This document shows positions 27,812 to 35,516 of a stretch of DNA of 64,000 nt, one piece after another; the first letter of the stretch is position 1, and each line of letters starts with the position of its first letter. A program made the position numbers and the translations under genes. The notes beneath the pieces are model-generated. The model had not been told where the DNA came from and searched no databases. It worked only from the letters and a program-made list of their open reading frames with translations. Source of the stretch: Paragemmobacter amnigenus (GTDB lineage Bacteria > Pseudomonadota > Alphaproteobacteria > Rhodobacterales > Rhodobacteraceae); contig NZ_JAAATX020000008.1 of the NCBI RefSeq assembly GCF_009908265.2, positions 163,652 to 227,651 of the forward strand. The letters are read 5' to 3'.

Positions 27812-28819
27812 TCACTCTGCCGCTGCGGCCAGCGACTGGACGTGCAGCACGCGCTTGACGGCGGCGACGACGTCCTCTTTCTGCGGGACCGACGCCTTTT
27901 CCAGCGTCAGGTTGAAGGGCACCGGAATGTCCATGCCCGCCACGATCTCGACCGGCGCGTCCATCTCGTAGAAGCATTCCTCCTGCACGATCGACGCGAT
28001 GTCCGACGCCACGCCGCCACGGCGGTTGGCCTCCTGCACGATCACGCAGCGGCGGGTCTTCAGCACCGACTTGATGATCATGTCGCGATCCAGCGGTACC
28101 AGCGTGCGCGGGTCGATCACCTCGACGCTGATGCCTTCGGCGGCCAGCGCCTCGGCGGCTTCCAGCGTGCGGGGGATCATGTTCGACCAGGCGATCACGG
28201 TCACGTCAGACCCTTCACGCTTGATGTCGCCCACGCCGAAGGGCACCACATGTTCGCCATCGGGCACCGGACCCTTGGTCATGTAAAGGTGCTTGTGTTC
28301 AAGGAACATCACCGGATCTTCCTGACGCAGCGCGTATTTCAGCAGCCCCTTCGCATCCGACGGTGTCGAGGGCATCACAACCCGCAGACCGGGGATGTGG
28401 TAGAACAGCGCCTCGAGCGACTGGGAATGCTGCGCGGCCACACCGCCGCCCGTGCCGCCCTGCGTCCGCATGATGAACGGCACCCGGCCATCGCCGCCTG
28501 TCATCAGACGGAACTTGGCGGCCTGGTTCACGATCATGTCCATGCCCAGCATGGCAAAGTCCACATAGAGGATTTCCACGATGGGCCGCGCGCCGGCGAT
28601 TGCCGCGCCCACGCCCACACCGATCATCCCCGCCTCGGCGATGGGCGTGTCGCGCACGCGCTTCGGCCCGTATTTCGCCAGCAGCCCCTCGGTCACCTTG
28701 TAGGACCCGCCGCGCTCGGCGATGCCTTCCCCGATGATGAACACCGTCGGGTTGGCGGCCATTTCCTCGTCGATCGCTTCGCGCAGAGCTTCGCGGTACA
28801 TCAATTCGCGTGTTGCCAT
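27812..28819 (-). CDS. 2-oxo-dehydrogenase/acetoin dehydrogenase E1 beta subunit
   Basis: A 335-residue E1 beta subunit (AcoB/PdhB/BkdB family). Conserved blocks: MYREALREAIDEEM, VFIIGEGIAERGGSYKVTEGL, DTPIAEAGMIGVGVGAAIAG, and VVMPSTPSDAKGLLKYALRQEDPVMFLEHK. The C-terminal transketolase domain carries VIDPRTLVPLDRDMIIKSV. It pairs with the E1 alpha gene 26 bases upstream to form the thiamine-diphosphate component. Confidence 0.92.
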   Translation of the reverse strand: MATRELMYREALREAIDEEMAANPTVFIIGEGIAERGGSYKVTEGLLAKYGPKRVRDTPIAEAGMIGVGVGAAIAGARPIVEILYVDFAMLGMDMIVNQAAKFRLMTGGDGRVPFIMRTQGGTGGGVAAQHSQSLEALFYHIPGLRVVMPSTPSDAKGLLKYALRQEDPVMFLEHKHLYMTKGPVPDGEHVVPFGVGDIKREGSDVTVIAWSNMIPRTLEAAEALAAEGISVEVIDPRTLVPLDRDMIIKSVLKTRRCVIVQEANRRGGVASDIASIVQEECFYEMDAPVEIVAGMDIPVPFNLTLEKASVPQKEDVVAAVKRVLHVQSLAAAAE

Positions 28820-28845
28820 GATACGTCCTCCCTCTCCCCTGCGCC

Positions 28846-29832
28846 TCAGTAGCCGACCGCGAATTCGCGGAAGGACTCGGGCGTGACCTCGGGGCTGTTC
28901 TTCGAGAATTCGACCGCATCGGCGAATTCGGCGGCGATTTCGGCTTCGATGGCGGCGATCTCATCGTCGCTCACCCCTGCCATTTCCTTGAGCGCGTTGC
29001 GCGCACGGTCGACCGGATCGCGGGCCTTGTAATAGGCCAGCTCGTCCTCGGGCATGTATTTGCCGGGGTCGTTCACATGATGGCCCATATGGCGATAGGT
29101 CTTTGCCTCGATCAGCACCGGACCCTTGCCCGCACGGCAGGTGGCCACGGCCTGTTCCATCACCGCATGCACGGCCAGCGGATCGTTCCCGTCCACCTGA
29201 TGGCTTTCCACGCCGATCGCCAGACCGCGCTTGTAAAGATCGGTGTCGCGGGTGGATTCCTCGATGCGGGTCGAAACGGCATACTGGTTGTTCTCGACCA
29301 CCAGAATGTAGTTGAGGTTCCAGATCGCGGCGAGGTTCAGGCTTTCAAGGAACGTCCCGTTGTTCGACGCCCCGTCGGTCGAGAAGGTGACGGTCACCGC
29401 ATCCGACCCCTTGACCTGATTGGCCAGCGCAGCCCCCACGCCCAGCGGCGTGCCCGCCCCCACGATCCCGTTGGCACCAAGATTGCCCTTCGAGATGTCG
29501 GCGATGTGCATCGACCCGCCATAGCCGCGGCAGTAGCCGGTTTCCTTCTGCAAAAGCTCGGCCACCATCTTCCTCACATCCGCGCCCCAGGCGATGCAGT
29601 GCCCGTGGCCGCGATGGGTAGAGGCGATGTAATCACCCTCGCTCAGCGCCGCGCAGACGCCGGTGGCGATGCCTTCCTGCCCCAGATAGGGGTGGAAATA
29701 GCCGCGGATCAGCCCTTGCCGGTACAGCTTGATCCCCTCGCTTTCGAAGACGCGGATCTTGAAAGCCGTGCGGAAAAGTTTTTCCAAAAATTCGCGCGAA
29801 GGCGCGTTCTGCAACGAGGCAGCGGTTCCCAT
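28846..29832 (-). CDS. 2-oxo-dehydrogenase/acetoin dehydrogenase E1 alpha subunit
   Basis: A 328-residue E1 alpha subunit (AcoA/PdhA family) and the first gene of the operon. Recognisable are YRQGLIRGYFHPYLGQEGIA, the STHRGHGHCIAWG cofactor loop, GGSMHIAD, and the thiamine-diphosphate segment STDGASNNGTFLESLNLA (about residues 151-168). The usual GDG of that motif is TDG (T152), and the phosphorylation-loop equivalent reads YRHMGHHVNDPGKYM. These departures suggest a substrate different from pyruvate. The start follows a short AGGAGAG ribosome-binding site. Confidence 0.9.
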   Translation of the reverse strand: MGTAASLQNAPSREFLEKLFRTAFKIRVFESEGIKLYRQGLIRGYFHPYLGQEGIATGVCAALSEGDYIASTHRGHGHCIAWGADVRKMVAELLQKETGYCRGYGGSMHIADISKGNLGANGIVGAGTPLGVGAALANQVKGSDAVTVTFSTDGASNNGTFLESLNLAAIWNLNYILVVENNQYAVSTRIEESTRDTDLYKRGLAIGVESHQVDGNDPLAVHAVMEQAVATCRAGKGPVLIEAKTYRHMGHHVNDPGKYMPEDELAYYKARDPVDRARNALKEMAGVSDDEIAAIEAEIAAEFADAVEFSKNSPEVTPESFREFAVGY

Positions 29833-30124
29833 CTCTCCTCCCAGTCGCCGCTAGATTCGGCGTAGACGGTTTATTGACAAGGAATTTTCTAGGGGTCAGC
29901 GCGCCCGTTGTCGAGAAAATTTTTTGCAAAACTGGCCGCTCAATGGGCCATTTCTTGAAACCTTCTTTCACAAATCGAGGCGATGCGCCGCATTTTGCAT
30001 CTGAAACAAATGCTTACATGAATTTCATCAAAGCACCCCGGCAAATGCCGTCGGGAAAAAACGTGAAAACTTCTTCCCGAAACGAAACGCAGTGCCTATC
30101 TTTTCCGGAACAGAGGAGAAGCAC
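29833..30124. promoter_or_regulatory. Divergent promoter region with candidate RpiR operators
   Basis: This 292-bp AT-richer gap separates the leftward dehydrogenase operon from the rightward RpiR gene. Palindromic candidates are GAAAA.TTTTT at about 29915-29925, TGAAA(N5)TTTCA at 29956-29970, ATGAA-T-TTCAT at 30018-30028, and CGGGAA..TTCCCG arms at about 30052-30079. RpiR-family regulators of alphaproteobacteria bind GAAA/TTTC or GGAA/TTCC inverted repeats, so autoregulation and control of the operon are plausible. The rightward gene has AGAGGAGAA as ribosome-binding site. Confidence 0.5.
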
Positions 30125-31027
30125 ATGCCCGACACGATCCCTCCGCAGGCCAGCGGCGACCTCGTCCAGCGGATACAGGAACGCTACACCTCGCTGCGGA
30201 AATCCGAACGGATCGTGGCGGACTACCTGCGCGAACATGCCGGAACGCGGCTCAGCCTGTCGATTACGGAACTGGCCCAGACGCTGGGCCTGTCCGAGGC
30301 CACGATCAGCCGCGTCAGCCGCGCACTCGGCTATTCCGGTTTTCCCGACCTGAAACTGTCTTTGGCCGAAGGGGCTGTCACCCGCTCCTCCTTCTCCAAC
30401 ATCCCGGCCGAGATCGACCAGACCGACACGCTCATCGCGACCTCGGCCAAGCTGGCGAACCTTCTGTCCACCGCGCTGCAGGGCACGCAGCGGATGCTGG
30501 ATTCCGAACGCATCGACGCCTGCATCCGTGCCATCCGCGGCGCGCGCAAGGTGGTGCTCGTAGGCGTGGGCGGGGCGGCCGCGATCTGTGACGAGGCTGC
30601 CCACCTGTTCATGAAGGCGGGGCTGGATGCCACGGCCTGCGCCGACCACTACACACAGGTGGTTCTGGCGGCCAATCTCGGCCCCGATTGCGTCATGATC
30701 GGCATTTCCCACACCGGCACGACGCAAGGCATCGCCAGCGCCCTGCGTCTGGCCCGTGAAAAGGGCGCAACGACTATCGCCATGACCAGCGATCCCGTCT
30801 CGCCTGTCGCCCGCGCGGCCGAGATGACGCTGGTAACGTGGAGTTCGGCCACCCCCTCCGTGCCGCTCTACGGTGACTTCCTCGAAGGGCGGGTCAGCCA
30901 GATCTTCCTTGTCGACCTGCTCTATATCGGACTTCTGTTCGAGGAAGAGGGCGGCCGTTCGGACAGCCTGAAGAACACCGCCTCGGCCCTGGAACGCTTT
31001 TACCAGCGCATGGGCGGTGAACCCTGA
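30125..31027 (+). CDS. RpiR-family transcriptional regulator
   Basis: A 300-residue regulator: an N-terminal helix-turn-helix (YLREHAGTRLSLSITELAQ, LGLSEATISRVSRALGYSG) and a C-terminal SIS domain (VVLVGVGGAAAICDEAAH, MIGISHTGTTQGIASAL) that senses phosphosugars. It sits between the two leftward sugar-catabolic operons and diverges from the first, so it is the obvious candidate controller of both. ATG 30125 follows AGAGGAGAAGCAC closely. The stop abuts the stop of the convergent LVIVD gene with no spacer. Confidence 0.92.
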   Translation: MPDTIPPQASGDLVQRIQERYTSLRKSERIVADYLREHAGTRLSLSITELAQTLGLSEATISRVSRALGYSGFPDLKLSLAEGAVTRSSFSNIPAEIDQTDTLIATSAKLANLLSTALQGTQRMLDSERIDACIRAIRGARKVVLVGVGGAAAICDEAAHLFMKAGLDATACADHYTQVVLAANLGPDCVMIGISHTGTTQGIASALRLAREKGATTIAMTSDPVSPVARAAEMTLVTWSSATPSVPLYGDFLEGRVSQIFLVDLLYIGLLFEEEGGRSDSLKNTASALERFYQRMGGEP

Positions 31028-32263
31028 TCAGCCCAGATATTCCATGACCGACAGGCCCGCATTGAAGTCGGTCGCATAGACCAGCCCGTTGCGGTCCACA
31101 TGCACATCCGCCGAATGCAGGACCGGCGCGCGGTTCGGGCGCGGGTCGACCATGCGCGCGGGCGGCGGCGGGACGCAGGCGCCGACCTCGACGGGGCGGA
31201 AGGGGTCTGTGATGTCATGCACGCGGACACCGGCATTCTGCCATGTCGAGAAGATCAGCGTTTCCGACTGGAAGGTGCCGGGGCGGTTCTCGTGGATGTT
31301 GTGCGGCCCGAAATGCCCGCCCACCGCGTGATAGTCGCGGTCCGATGGCGGCGGGAAGGTGGAAATGCTGACCGGCTTTCCCTTGACCTGGTTGTCGAAG
31401 ACCCAGATCGGCTTGATCCCGTCCTCGCCATGGTCCAGCACGGTTTCATCCACCACCACCAGCAGATCCCGCCCCGGCAGCGGCAGGGCATTGTGCGTCC
31501 CCCCGCCAAAGGGCGGCGACCAGACGATATGGTTCAGCAGCTTCGGCGCGTGCCGGTCCGATACATCGACGATCGCAAGGCAGGCATCGCGCCAGCTGCA
31601 ATAGGCGATGTCGCCCTGCACGATGGGATGATGCAGCCCGAACCGCCCCGCAGGCAGCGGCCAGTCCGGCACCTCGCCCGCCGCCGCGTTCATGCCGGGC
31701 AGCCAGAAGCGCGAGGCGAGGATGGGTTTTTCCGGCATGGCCATGTCGATGACGATCAGGATGTAATCCGTGAACCCGTCCAGCAGGGCCGAGGCATAGG
31801 CCCAGCGCCCGCCCGTATACCAGATGCGGTGCAGGCCCATGCCTTCCACCTTCATGAAGCCGATCTGGCGGGGGCTTTCGGGGCGCGAGATGTCATAGAC
31901 CGCCATCCCCGCCGACCAGTCGCGCGCGCCGCCCGCATGGTGGCTGACCCCGCCTTTGTAATAGGCCTTTTCGTCGGCCATGTCGGACTGGGCGAACATG
32001 TCCTTGTTGTGGATCACCAGCAGCAGGTCGTCATGGGTCTGCAGATGCAGACTCCATGTGTTCGGTGGCGCGGGGATATGGGCCACGGGACGCGGGTTCA
32101 CCGGATCGCGCAGGTCGATGACGCTGAAGCCTTTGGAAAAGATGTGGCCCACATAGCCGAAACCGCGATGCACCATCAGCTGCACGCCATCCGGCCTGCC
32201 GCCCTGATCGCAGACCGACAGCAGGCGCATATTGCGGGCGTGGGTGGCGGCGCAGTCGGGCAT
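31028..32263 (-). CDS. LVIVD-repeat beta-propeller protein
   Basis: A 411-residue protein with recurrent beta-propeller blade motifs (GYVGHIFSKGFSVIDLRDPVN, AGMAVYDISRPESPRQIG, DACLAIVDVSDRHAPK, AGVRVHDITDPFRPVEVG), the LVIVD repeat class. It has no signal peptide, so it is probably cytoplasmic. Many histidines lie between blades (HHAGGARD, HPIVQGD, GTHNALP, HFGPHNIHENRPG), which might bind metal or form an enzymatic pocket. The function is unknown; position at the end of the sugar operon suggests lactonase- or isomerase-like chemistry. The start at 32263 is preceded by AAGGAG. Confidence 0.75.
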   Translation of the reverse strand: MPDCAATHARNMRLLSVCDQGGRPDGVQLMVHRGFGYVGHIFSKGFSVIDLRDPVNPRPVAHIPAPPNTWSLHLQTHDDLLLVIHNKDMFAQSDMADEKAYYKGGVSHHAGGARDWSAGMAVYDISRPESPRQIGFMKVEGMGLHRIWYTGGRWAYASALLDGFTDYILIVIDMAMPEKPILASRFWLPGMNAAAGEVPDWPLPAGRFGLHHPIVQGDIAYCSWRDACLAIVDVSDRHAPKLLNHIVWSPPFGGGTHNALPLPGRDLLVVVDETVLDHGEDGIKPIWVFDNQVKGKPVSISTFPPPSDRDYHAVGGHFGPHNIHENRPGTFQSETLIFSTWQNAGVRVHDITDPFRPVEVGACVPPPPARMVDPRPNRAPVLHSADVHVDRNGLVYATDFNAGLSVMEYLG

Positions 32264-32279
32264 CGTAGCACTCCTTGTC

Positions 32280-32310
32280 AAAAAAACCCCCGCCCAAGGA
32301 GAGGCGGGGG
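32280..32310 (-). terminator. Rho-independent terminator inside the sugar operon
   Basis: On the leftward transcript CCCCCGCC, an 8-base loop and GGCGGGGG form the stem, followed directly by seven T residues (32286-32280). It lies between the MBL-fold gene and the LVIVD gene, only about 17 bases before the LVIVD start codon. It should end most transcripts of the importer operon; the LVIVD gene then depends on read-through. Confidence 0.85.
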
Positions 32311-32337
32311 CAGGCTGCTTGACCCTCAGGGGAAGGT

Positions 32338-33027
32338 TCAGCGTGACTGTTCAAAGACGAAGACGCGCGGCGCGCCGGTGGCGGGCAGCATGTCGGGCGT
32401 CAGTTCCATCTCGGACCCGCCGACCATCGTGATGCTGTCGGCCGGAACGCGGGCAAGGAAGCTTTCGACCGGTTCGATCTTCAGCACGCCCTTGGGGCTG
32501 TAATAATGCATCGGGATCACGGCCTTGGGCCCGATGACGCGGATCGCCTCGTCCAGATCGGGCAGCGGGATCGTCGCGTGATCGCCGGTCAGCGCCAGCA
32601 GCACATCCACCTTGCCCTTCAACGCCTGCAGATGCCCGTCGGGCACCGCCGTGCCGATATCGCCCATATGCAGGAAACGCAGCCCGCCAAGAGTGAAGTG
32701 ATAAAGCGCATTGGCATCCGGATCGCGGCCATATTCGGTCTGGTAGTCGAAGGTCAGGCTTTCGGTCGCAGGATAGGACGTCACCTCGATCCCCTTGACC
32801 ACGCGCCCGCCCGCCGGAATGGCCAGCGTGTTGACCACCTCGGGGCTGCCCGTGATGTGGCTGGGATCGGAATGGAAATCGTCGGTGTCCGAGGACATCA
32901 GCACGATGTCGGCGGGTTCGTTGATCGGGTCGAAATGCGACTTCTCGCAGTTGAAGGGGTCGGTGATGACGGTCAGCCCGTCCCCTTCCAGCCGGAAACT
33001 CGCATGGGCATAGAACTTGATCTTCAT
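32338..33027 (-). CDS. Metallo-beta-lactamase-fold protein with degenerate metal motif
   Basis: A 229-residue UlaG/YtkL-like MBL-fold protein: MKIKFYAHASFRLEGDGLTVITDPF at the N-terminus, late ligands H120 (FLHMGDIG) and H174 (IPMHYYSPKG). The hallmark HxHxDH after the first strand pair is replaced by SSDTDDFH (residues 45-52), so the first two histidines and the motif's last histidine are lost or shifted. Relatives hydrolyse lactones such as ascorbate-6-phosphate lactone. It may use an altered metal site or have lost hydrolase activity. It starts 3 bases after the ABM gene. Confidence 0.8.
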   Translation of the reverse strand: MKIKFYAHASFRLEGDGLTVITDPFNCEKSHFDPINEPADIVLMSSDTDDFHSDPSHITGSPEVVNTLAIPAGGRVVKGIEVTSYPATESLTFDYQTEYGRDPDANALYHFTLGGLRFLHMGDIGTAVPDGHLQALKGKVDVLLALTGDHATIPLPDLDEAIRVIGPKAVIPMHYYSPKGVLKIEPVESFLARVPADSITMVGGSEMELTPDMLPATGAPRVFVFEQSR

Positions 33028-33030
33028 GGC

Positions 33031-33315
33031 CTAGACCCTTTGTCCGGTGAACAGCGTCCAGTTGGCGACAAGCTCGTCCTGCCGGGCCGAAAACGCCTTG
33101 AGATGCGGCGAATTCATGTGGTCGTCCCACAGCGGGCGGGTTTCCCATTCCTCGGTGAACATGAAAAGGCCTGGCTCGTCATCGGATTTGTGCATGTCGT
33201 AGAAGATGCAGCCCTTTTCGGCGCGCGTCGGCGCGATCAGCGCCTTGAGCACGGCAAACAGCGCCTCTTCCTTGCCATCCTTCGCCTTCAGCGTCGCATT
33301 CACGGTCAGCGGCAT
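33031..33315 (-). CDS. ABM-domain protein (LsrG-like)
   Basis: A 94-residue single antibiotic-biosynthesis-monooxygenase domain: VNATLKAKDGKEEALFAVLKAL, the RAEKGCIFYDMHKSDDEPG core, FMFTEEWETRPLWDDHMNSPHLKAF. Small ABM proteins form dimeric ferredoxin-like barrels. LsrG of the AI-2 system is one and isomerises the phosphorylated signal. The start at 33315 follows GGAGGAGGATACCGA and overlaps the HAD gene by 10 bases. The presence of an FGGY kinase and an aldolase in the operon recalls the Lsr set. Confidence 0.8.
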   Translation of the reverse strand: MPLTVNATLKAKDGKEEALFAVLKALIAPTRAEKGCIFYDMHKSDDEPGLFMFTEEWETRPLWDDHMNSPHLKAFSARQDELVANWTLFTGQRV

Positions 33316-34028
33316 TCGGTATCCTCCTCCACAGTCAGGGCGCGGCACAGGTCAAGGTCGATGCCCTGATCCAGATGGTCCACGATCCGGTCCGCCCCGG
33401 TGAAATCCTCGTCGTGGGTATAGGTGGAGCGGGTGACGACGCAGCGCATCCCCGCCCCTTTCGCGGCACGCAGGCCGATATGGCTGTCCTCCACCACAAC
33501 GCAGGCGGCGGGGGTCAGGCAGAGCGTCTTGGCCGCCAGCAGATAGATTGCAGGGTCAGGTTTCTTCTTCGGCACCACATCGCCCGCAAAAACCGTGATG
33601 CGCGCCGCGCGGTCCGGTCCCAGCAACACGCGCACCACAGTTTCCACCGCCCGCTCGTTCGACGTGGAACAGACCGCCACCCGCATTCCCGCGCCCAGTG
33701 CCGCATCCACCATCCGCGCCACGCCGGGGCGCAGGGGCAGCGCGCCGCCTTCGATCAGCTCCATGAACAGGTCGGTCTTGCGTCGGTGCAGCCGCGCGAT
33801 CAGCGCGTCACGGTCCCCCTCGGGCCAGCCGGTTTCGTCGAAATGCCGCCGCATCCGTTCCTTGCCGCCGCCGGTGGTCAGCAATTCGCCGTAACGCTCC
33901 ACCGACCATTCCACCGACAATCCCTCGGCCGCGAAGGCCGCGTTGAAGGCGGCGCGGTGGCCGTCCCTTTCGGTATCGACCAGCACCCCGTCGCAGTCGA
34001 AGATCAGCGCTTCCATCTCAGGCCGCAT
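33306..34028 (-). CDS. HAD-superfamily sugar phosphatase
   Basis: A 240-residue HAD hydrolase of the beta-phosphoglucomutase/phosphatase subgroup: FDCDGVLVDTE (nucleophile D11, acid D13), cap domain through AALGAGMRVAVCSTSNERAVE, and PKKKPDPAIYLLAAKTL with VVVEDSHIGLRAAKGAG. It probably removes phosphate from, or isomerises, a sugar phosphate of this pathway. ATG 34028 has GGAGG seven bases upstream and overlaps the aldolase end by 11 bases; ATG 34016 is an alternative. Confidence 0.83.
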   Translation of the reverse strand: MRPEMEALIFDCDGVLVDTERDGHRAAFNAAFAAEGLSVEWSVERYGELLTTGGGKERMRRHFDETGWPEGDRDALIARLHRRKTDLFMELIEGGALPLRPGVARMVDAALGAGMRVAVCSTSNERAVETVVRVLLGPDRAARITVFAGDVVPKKKPDPAIYLLAAKTLCLTPAACVVVEDSHIGLRAAKGAGMRCVVTRSTYTHDEDFTGADRIVDHLDQGIDLDLCRALTVEEDTECR

Positions 34029-34896
34029 GGGACGCCTCCGCCGCGCGACCGGCCGATCCGAAGGTGCGGATGCAGGCCATCACATCGGCCTTCATCGCGT
34101 CGTGCTGGGCGGTGATGAAGGGCAGTGGTTCCTCGAGCTTGGGCTTTTCCGCCTTCAGCCCGACGAAGCCGTCGATGAACAGACGCTTGTGCATGGTCGA
34201 GATGTTGACCTTGCCGCAGCCCAGCGAAATGCAGCGCTTGAACTGCTCATCCGTCAGCCCCGTTCCGCCATGCAGCGCGATGGGTGTGTCGATGGCCTTT
34301 GTGATCCGCTCCAGCAGGTCATAGGCGATCTTGGCCTCGCCCTTGTAGAAGCCGTGCGCCGTGCCGATGGCGGGGGCAAAGACCGCAAGGTTGGGCATGG
34401 CCGCGACAAAGCGCAGGCATTCGTCGTAATCGGCAAGGCGCGACTGGTCGTCATTGACGACCTTGTCATCCTCCACCCCGCCGATGGCGCCGATCTCGGC
34501 CTCCAGCCCCACGCCCGCAGCCTCGGTCAGGGCATAGACGAGCGAGGATTTTTCCAGATTTTCCGCGAAAGGCAGGGCAGAGCCGTCGAACATCACGCTG
34601 GTCCAGCCCGCATCGATACAACGCTTGATGACGTCGATATCGGTGCAATGGTCCAGATGCAGCGCCACGGGAACCGGCGCATCCCCCGCCAGCATCCGCA
34701 CCCATGTCGCCACATGGGCATAGCCCCAGTGCTTCACCGTCTTGACCGAGACCTGCACGATCACCGGCGCGGACAGCTCCGCCGCACCCGAGATGATGGA
34801 CTTCGCCGAGTTGAAGTCGATCATGTTGTAGGCGGCGATGCCATAACCGTCCGCCCGCGCCCGACGCAACATCGGGCCCATTGAAACGAGGGGCAT
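34018..34896 (-). CDS. Class II (zinc) ketose-bisphosphate aldolase family protein
   Basis: A 292-residue class II aldolase: NMIDFNSAKSIISGAAEL, the zinc-binding ALHLDHCTDIDVIKRCIDAG, AEIGAIGGVEDD, GTAHGFYKG, and the C-terminal ALHGGTGLTDEQFKRCIS. The family includes fructose-bisphosphate and tagatose-bisphosphate aldolases and others releasing dihydroxyacetone phosphate. Co-occurrence with an FGGY kinase suggests retro-aldol cleavage of a phosphorylated ketose from the ABC importer. The exact substrate is not readable. Confidence 0.88.
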   Translation of the reverse strand: MPLVSMGPMLRRARADGYGIAAYNMIDFNSAKSIISGAAELSAPVIVQVSVKTVKHWGYAHVATWVRMLAGDAPVPVALHLDHCTDIDVIKRCIDAGWTSVMFDGSALPFAENLEKSSLVYALTEAAGVGLEAEIGAIGGVEDDKVVNDDQSRLADYDECLRFVAAMPNLAVFAPAIGTAHGFYKGEAKIAYDLLERITKAIDTPIALHGGTGLTDEQFKRCISLGCGKVNISTMHKRLFIDGFVGLKAEKPKLEEPLPFITAQHDAMKADVMACIRTFGSAGRAAEASHAA

Positions 34897-34919
34897 GAGT
34901 TTTCCTTTCAGGTGGTGTC

Positions 34920-34936
34920 GGGGGGCGCAGCCCCCC
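34920..34936. other. Small GC hairpin between VOC and aldolase genes
   Basis: GGGGGGC (34920-34926) pairs with GCCCCCC (34930-34936) over a 3-base loop, in the 51-bp gap between two co-directional genes. The run of T lies on the plus-strand side only, so for the leftward transcript it acts at most as an mRNA stabiliser or processing signal. Confidence 0.45.
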
Positions 34937-34947
34937 CTTTGGTCGCG

Positions 34948-35502
34948 TCAGATCAGCGTTTCGGCCGCGCGCGACGGGTCGAACAGGCGGCGACGGCCGG
35001 CCTTCTTGGCCTCGTTGTCAAAGACGGTGCCGTTGGGCGACGAGACGATCTCCAGTTGCAGCCCCCAGGGTGCCATGAAGTAGCACCAGGTCAGGCCAAG
35101 GTTCGGCCCGTCGGTATAGGAGGTTGGCTCGCCCAGAACCTTGACCCCGTTGTCCTTGAGGAACTTGATCGCCGCATCCATGTCATCGACATAGAAGGCC
35201 ATGTGATGCCCGCCGATATCGGAATTCTTCAGCGGCCCTTCGGTCTTCTGGTCCGGCGCGGAATACTGGAACACCTCAAGATTGGTGCCGTTGCCAAGGC
35301 GCACATAGCGGAATTCCTTGATCTCGGAACGCGGATGCACGTTCAGATGTTCCGCCATCCAGTCGCCTTCGCCACGAAAGTCGGTCGCGGCGGTGAACAG
35401 CACTTCGGCGCCAAGGATGCGCGTGAAGAAATCGCAGGCCTCGTTGATGTCCGGCACGGTGATGCCGACGTGTTCCATGCCGCGAATACCGGGAATACCC
35501 AT
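34948..35502 (-). CDS. VOC-superfamily (glyoxalase-like) enzyme
   Basis: A 184-residue vicinal-oxygen-chelate protein with two beta-alpha-beta-beta-beta modules. Candidate metal ligands are in MEHVGITVPDINEACDFF (His), NLEVFQYS (Glu), GHHMAFYVDDMDAAI (His) and GLQLEIVSSP (Glu). Such enzymes isomerise, epimerise or cleave vicinal dicarbonyl and diol compounds. The start at 35502 follows AGGAGGACAAG, while the open frame runs far upstream without support. Within the sugar operon it could process a reactive dicarbonyl intermediate. Confidence 0.85.
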   Translation of the reverse strand: MGIPGIRGMEHVGITVPDINEACDFFTRILGAEVLFTAATDFRGEGDWMAEHLNVHPRSEIKEFRYVRLGNGTNLEVFQYSAPDQKTEGPLKNSDIGGHHMAFYVDDMDAAIKFLKDNGVKVLGEPTSYTDGPNLGLTWCYFMAPWGLQLEIVSSPNGTVFDNEAKKAGRRRLFDPSRAAETLI

Positions 35503-35516
35503 CTTGTCCTCCTGTC

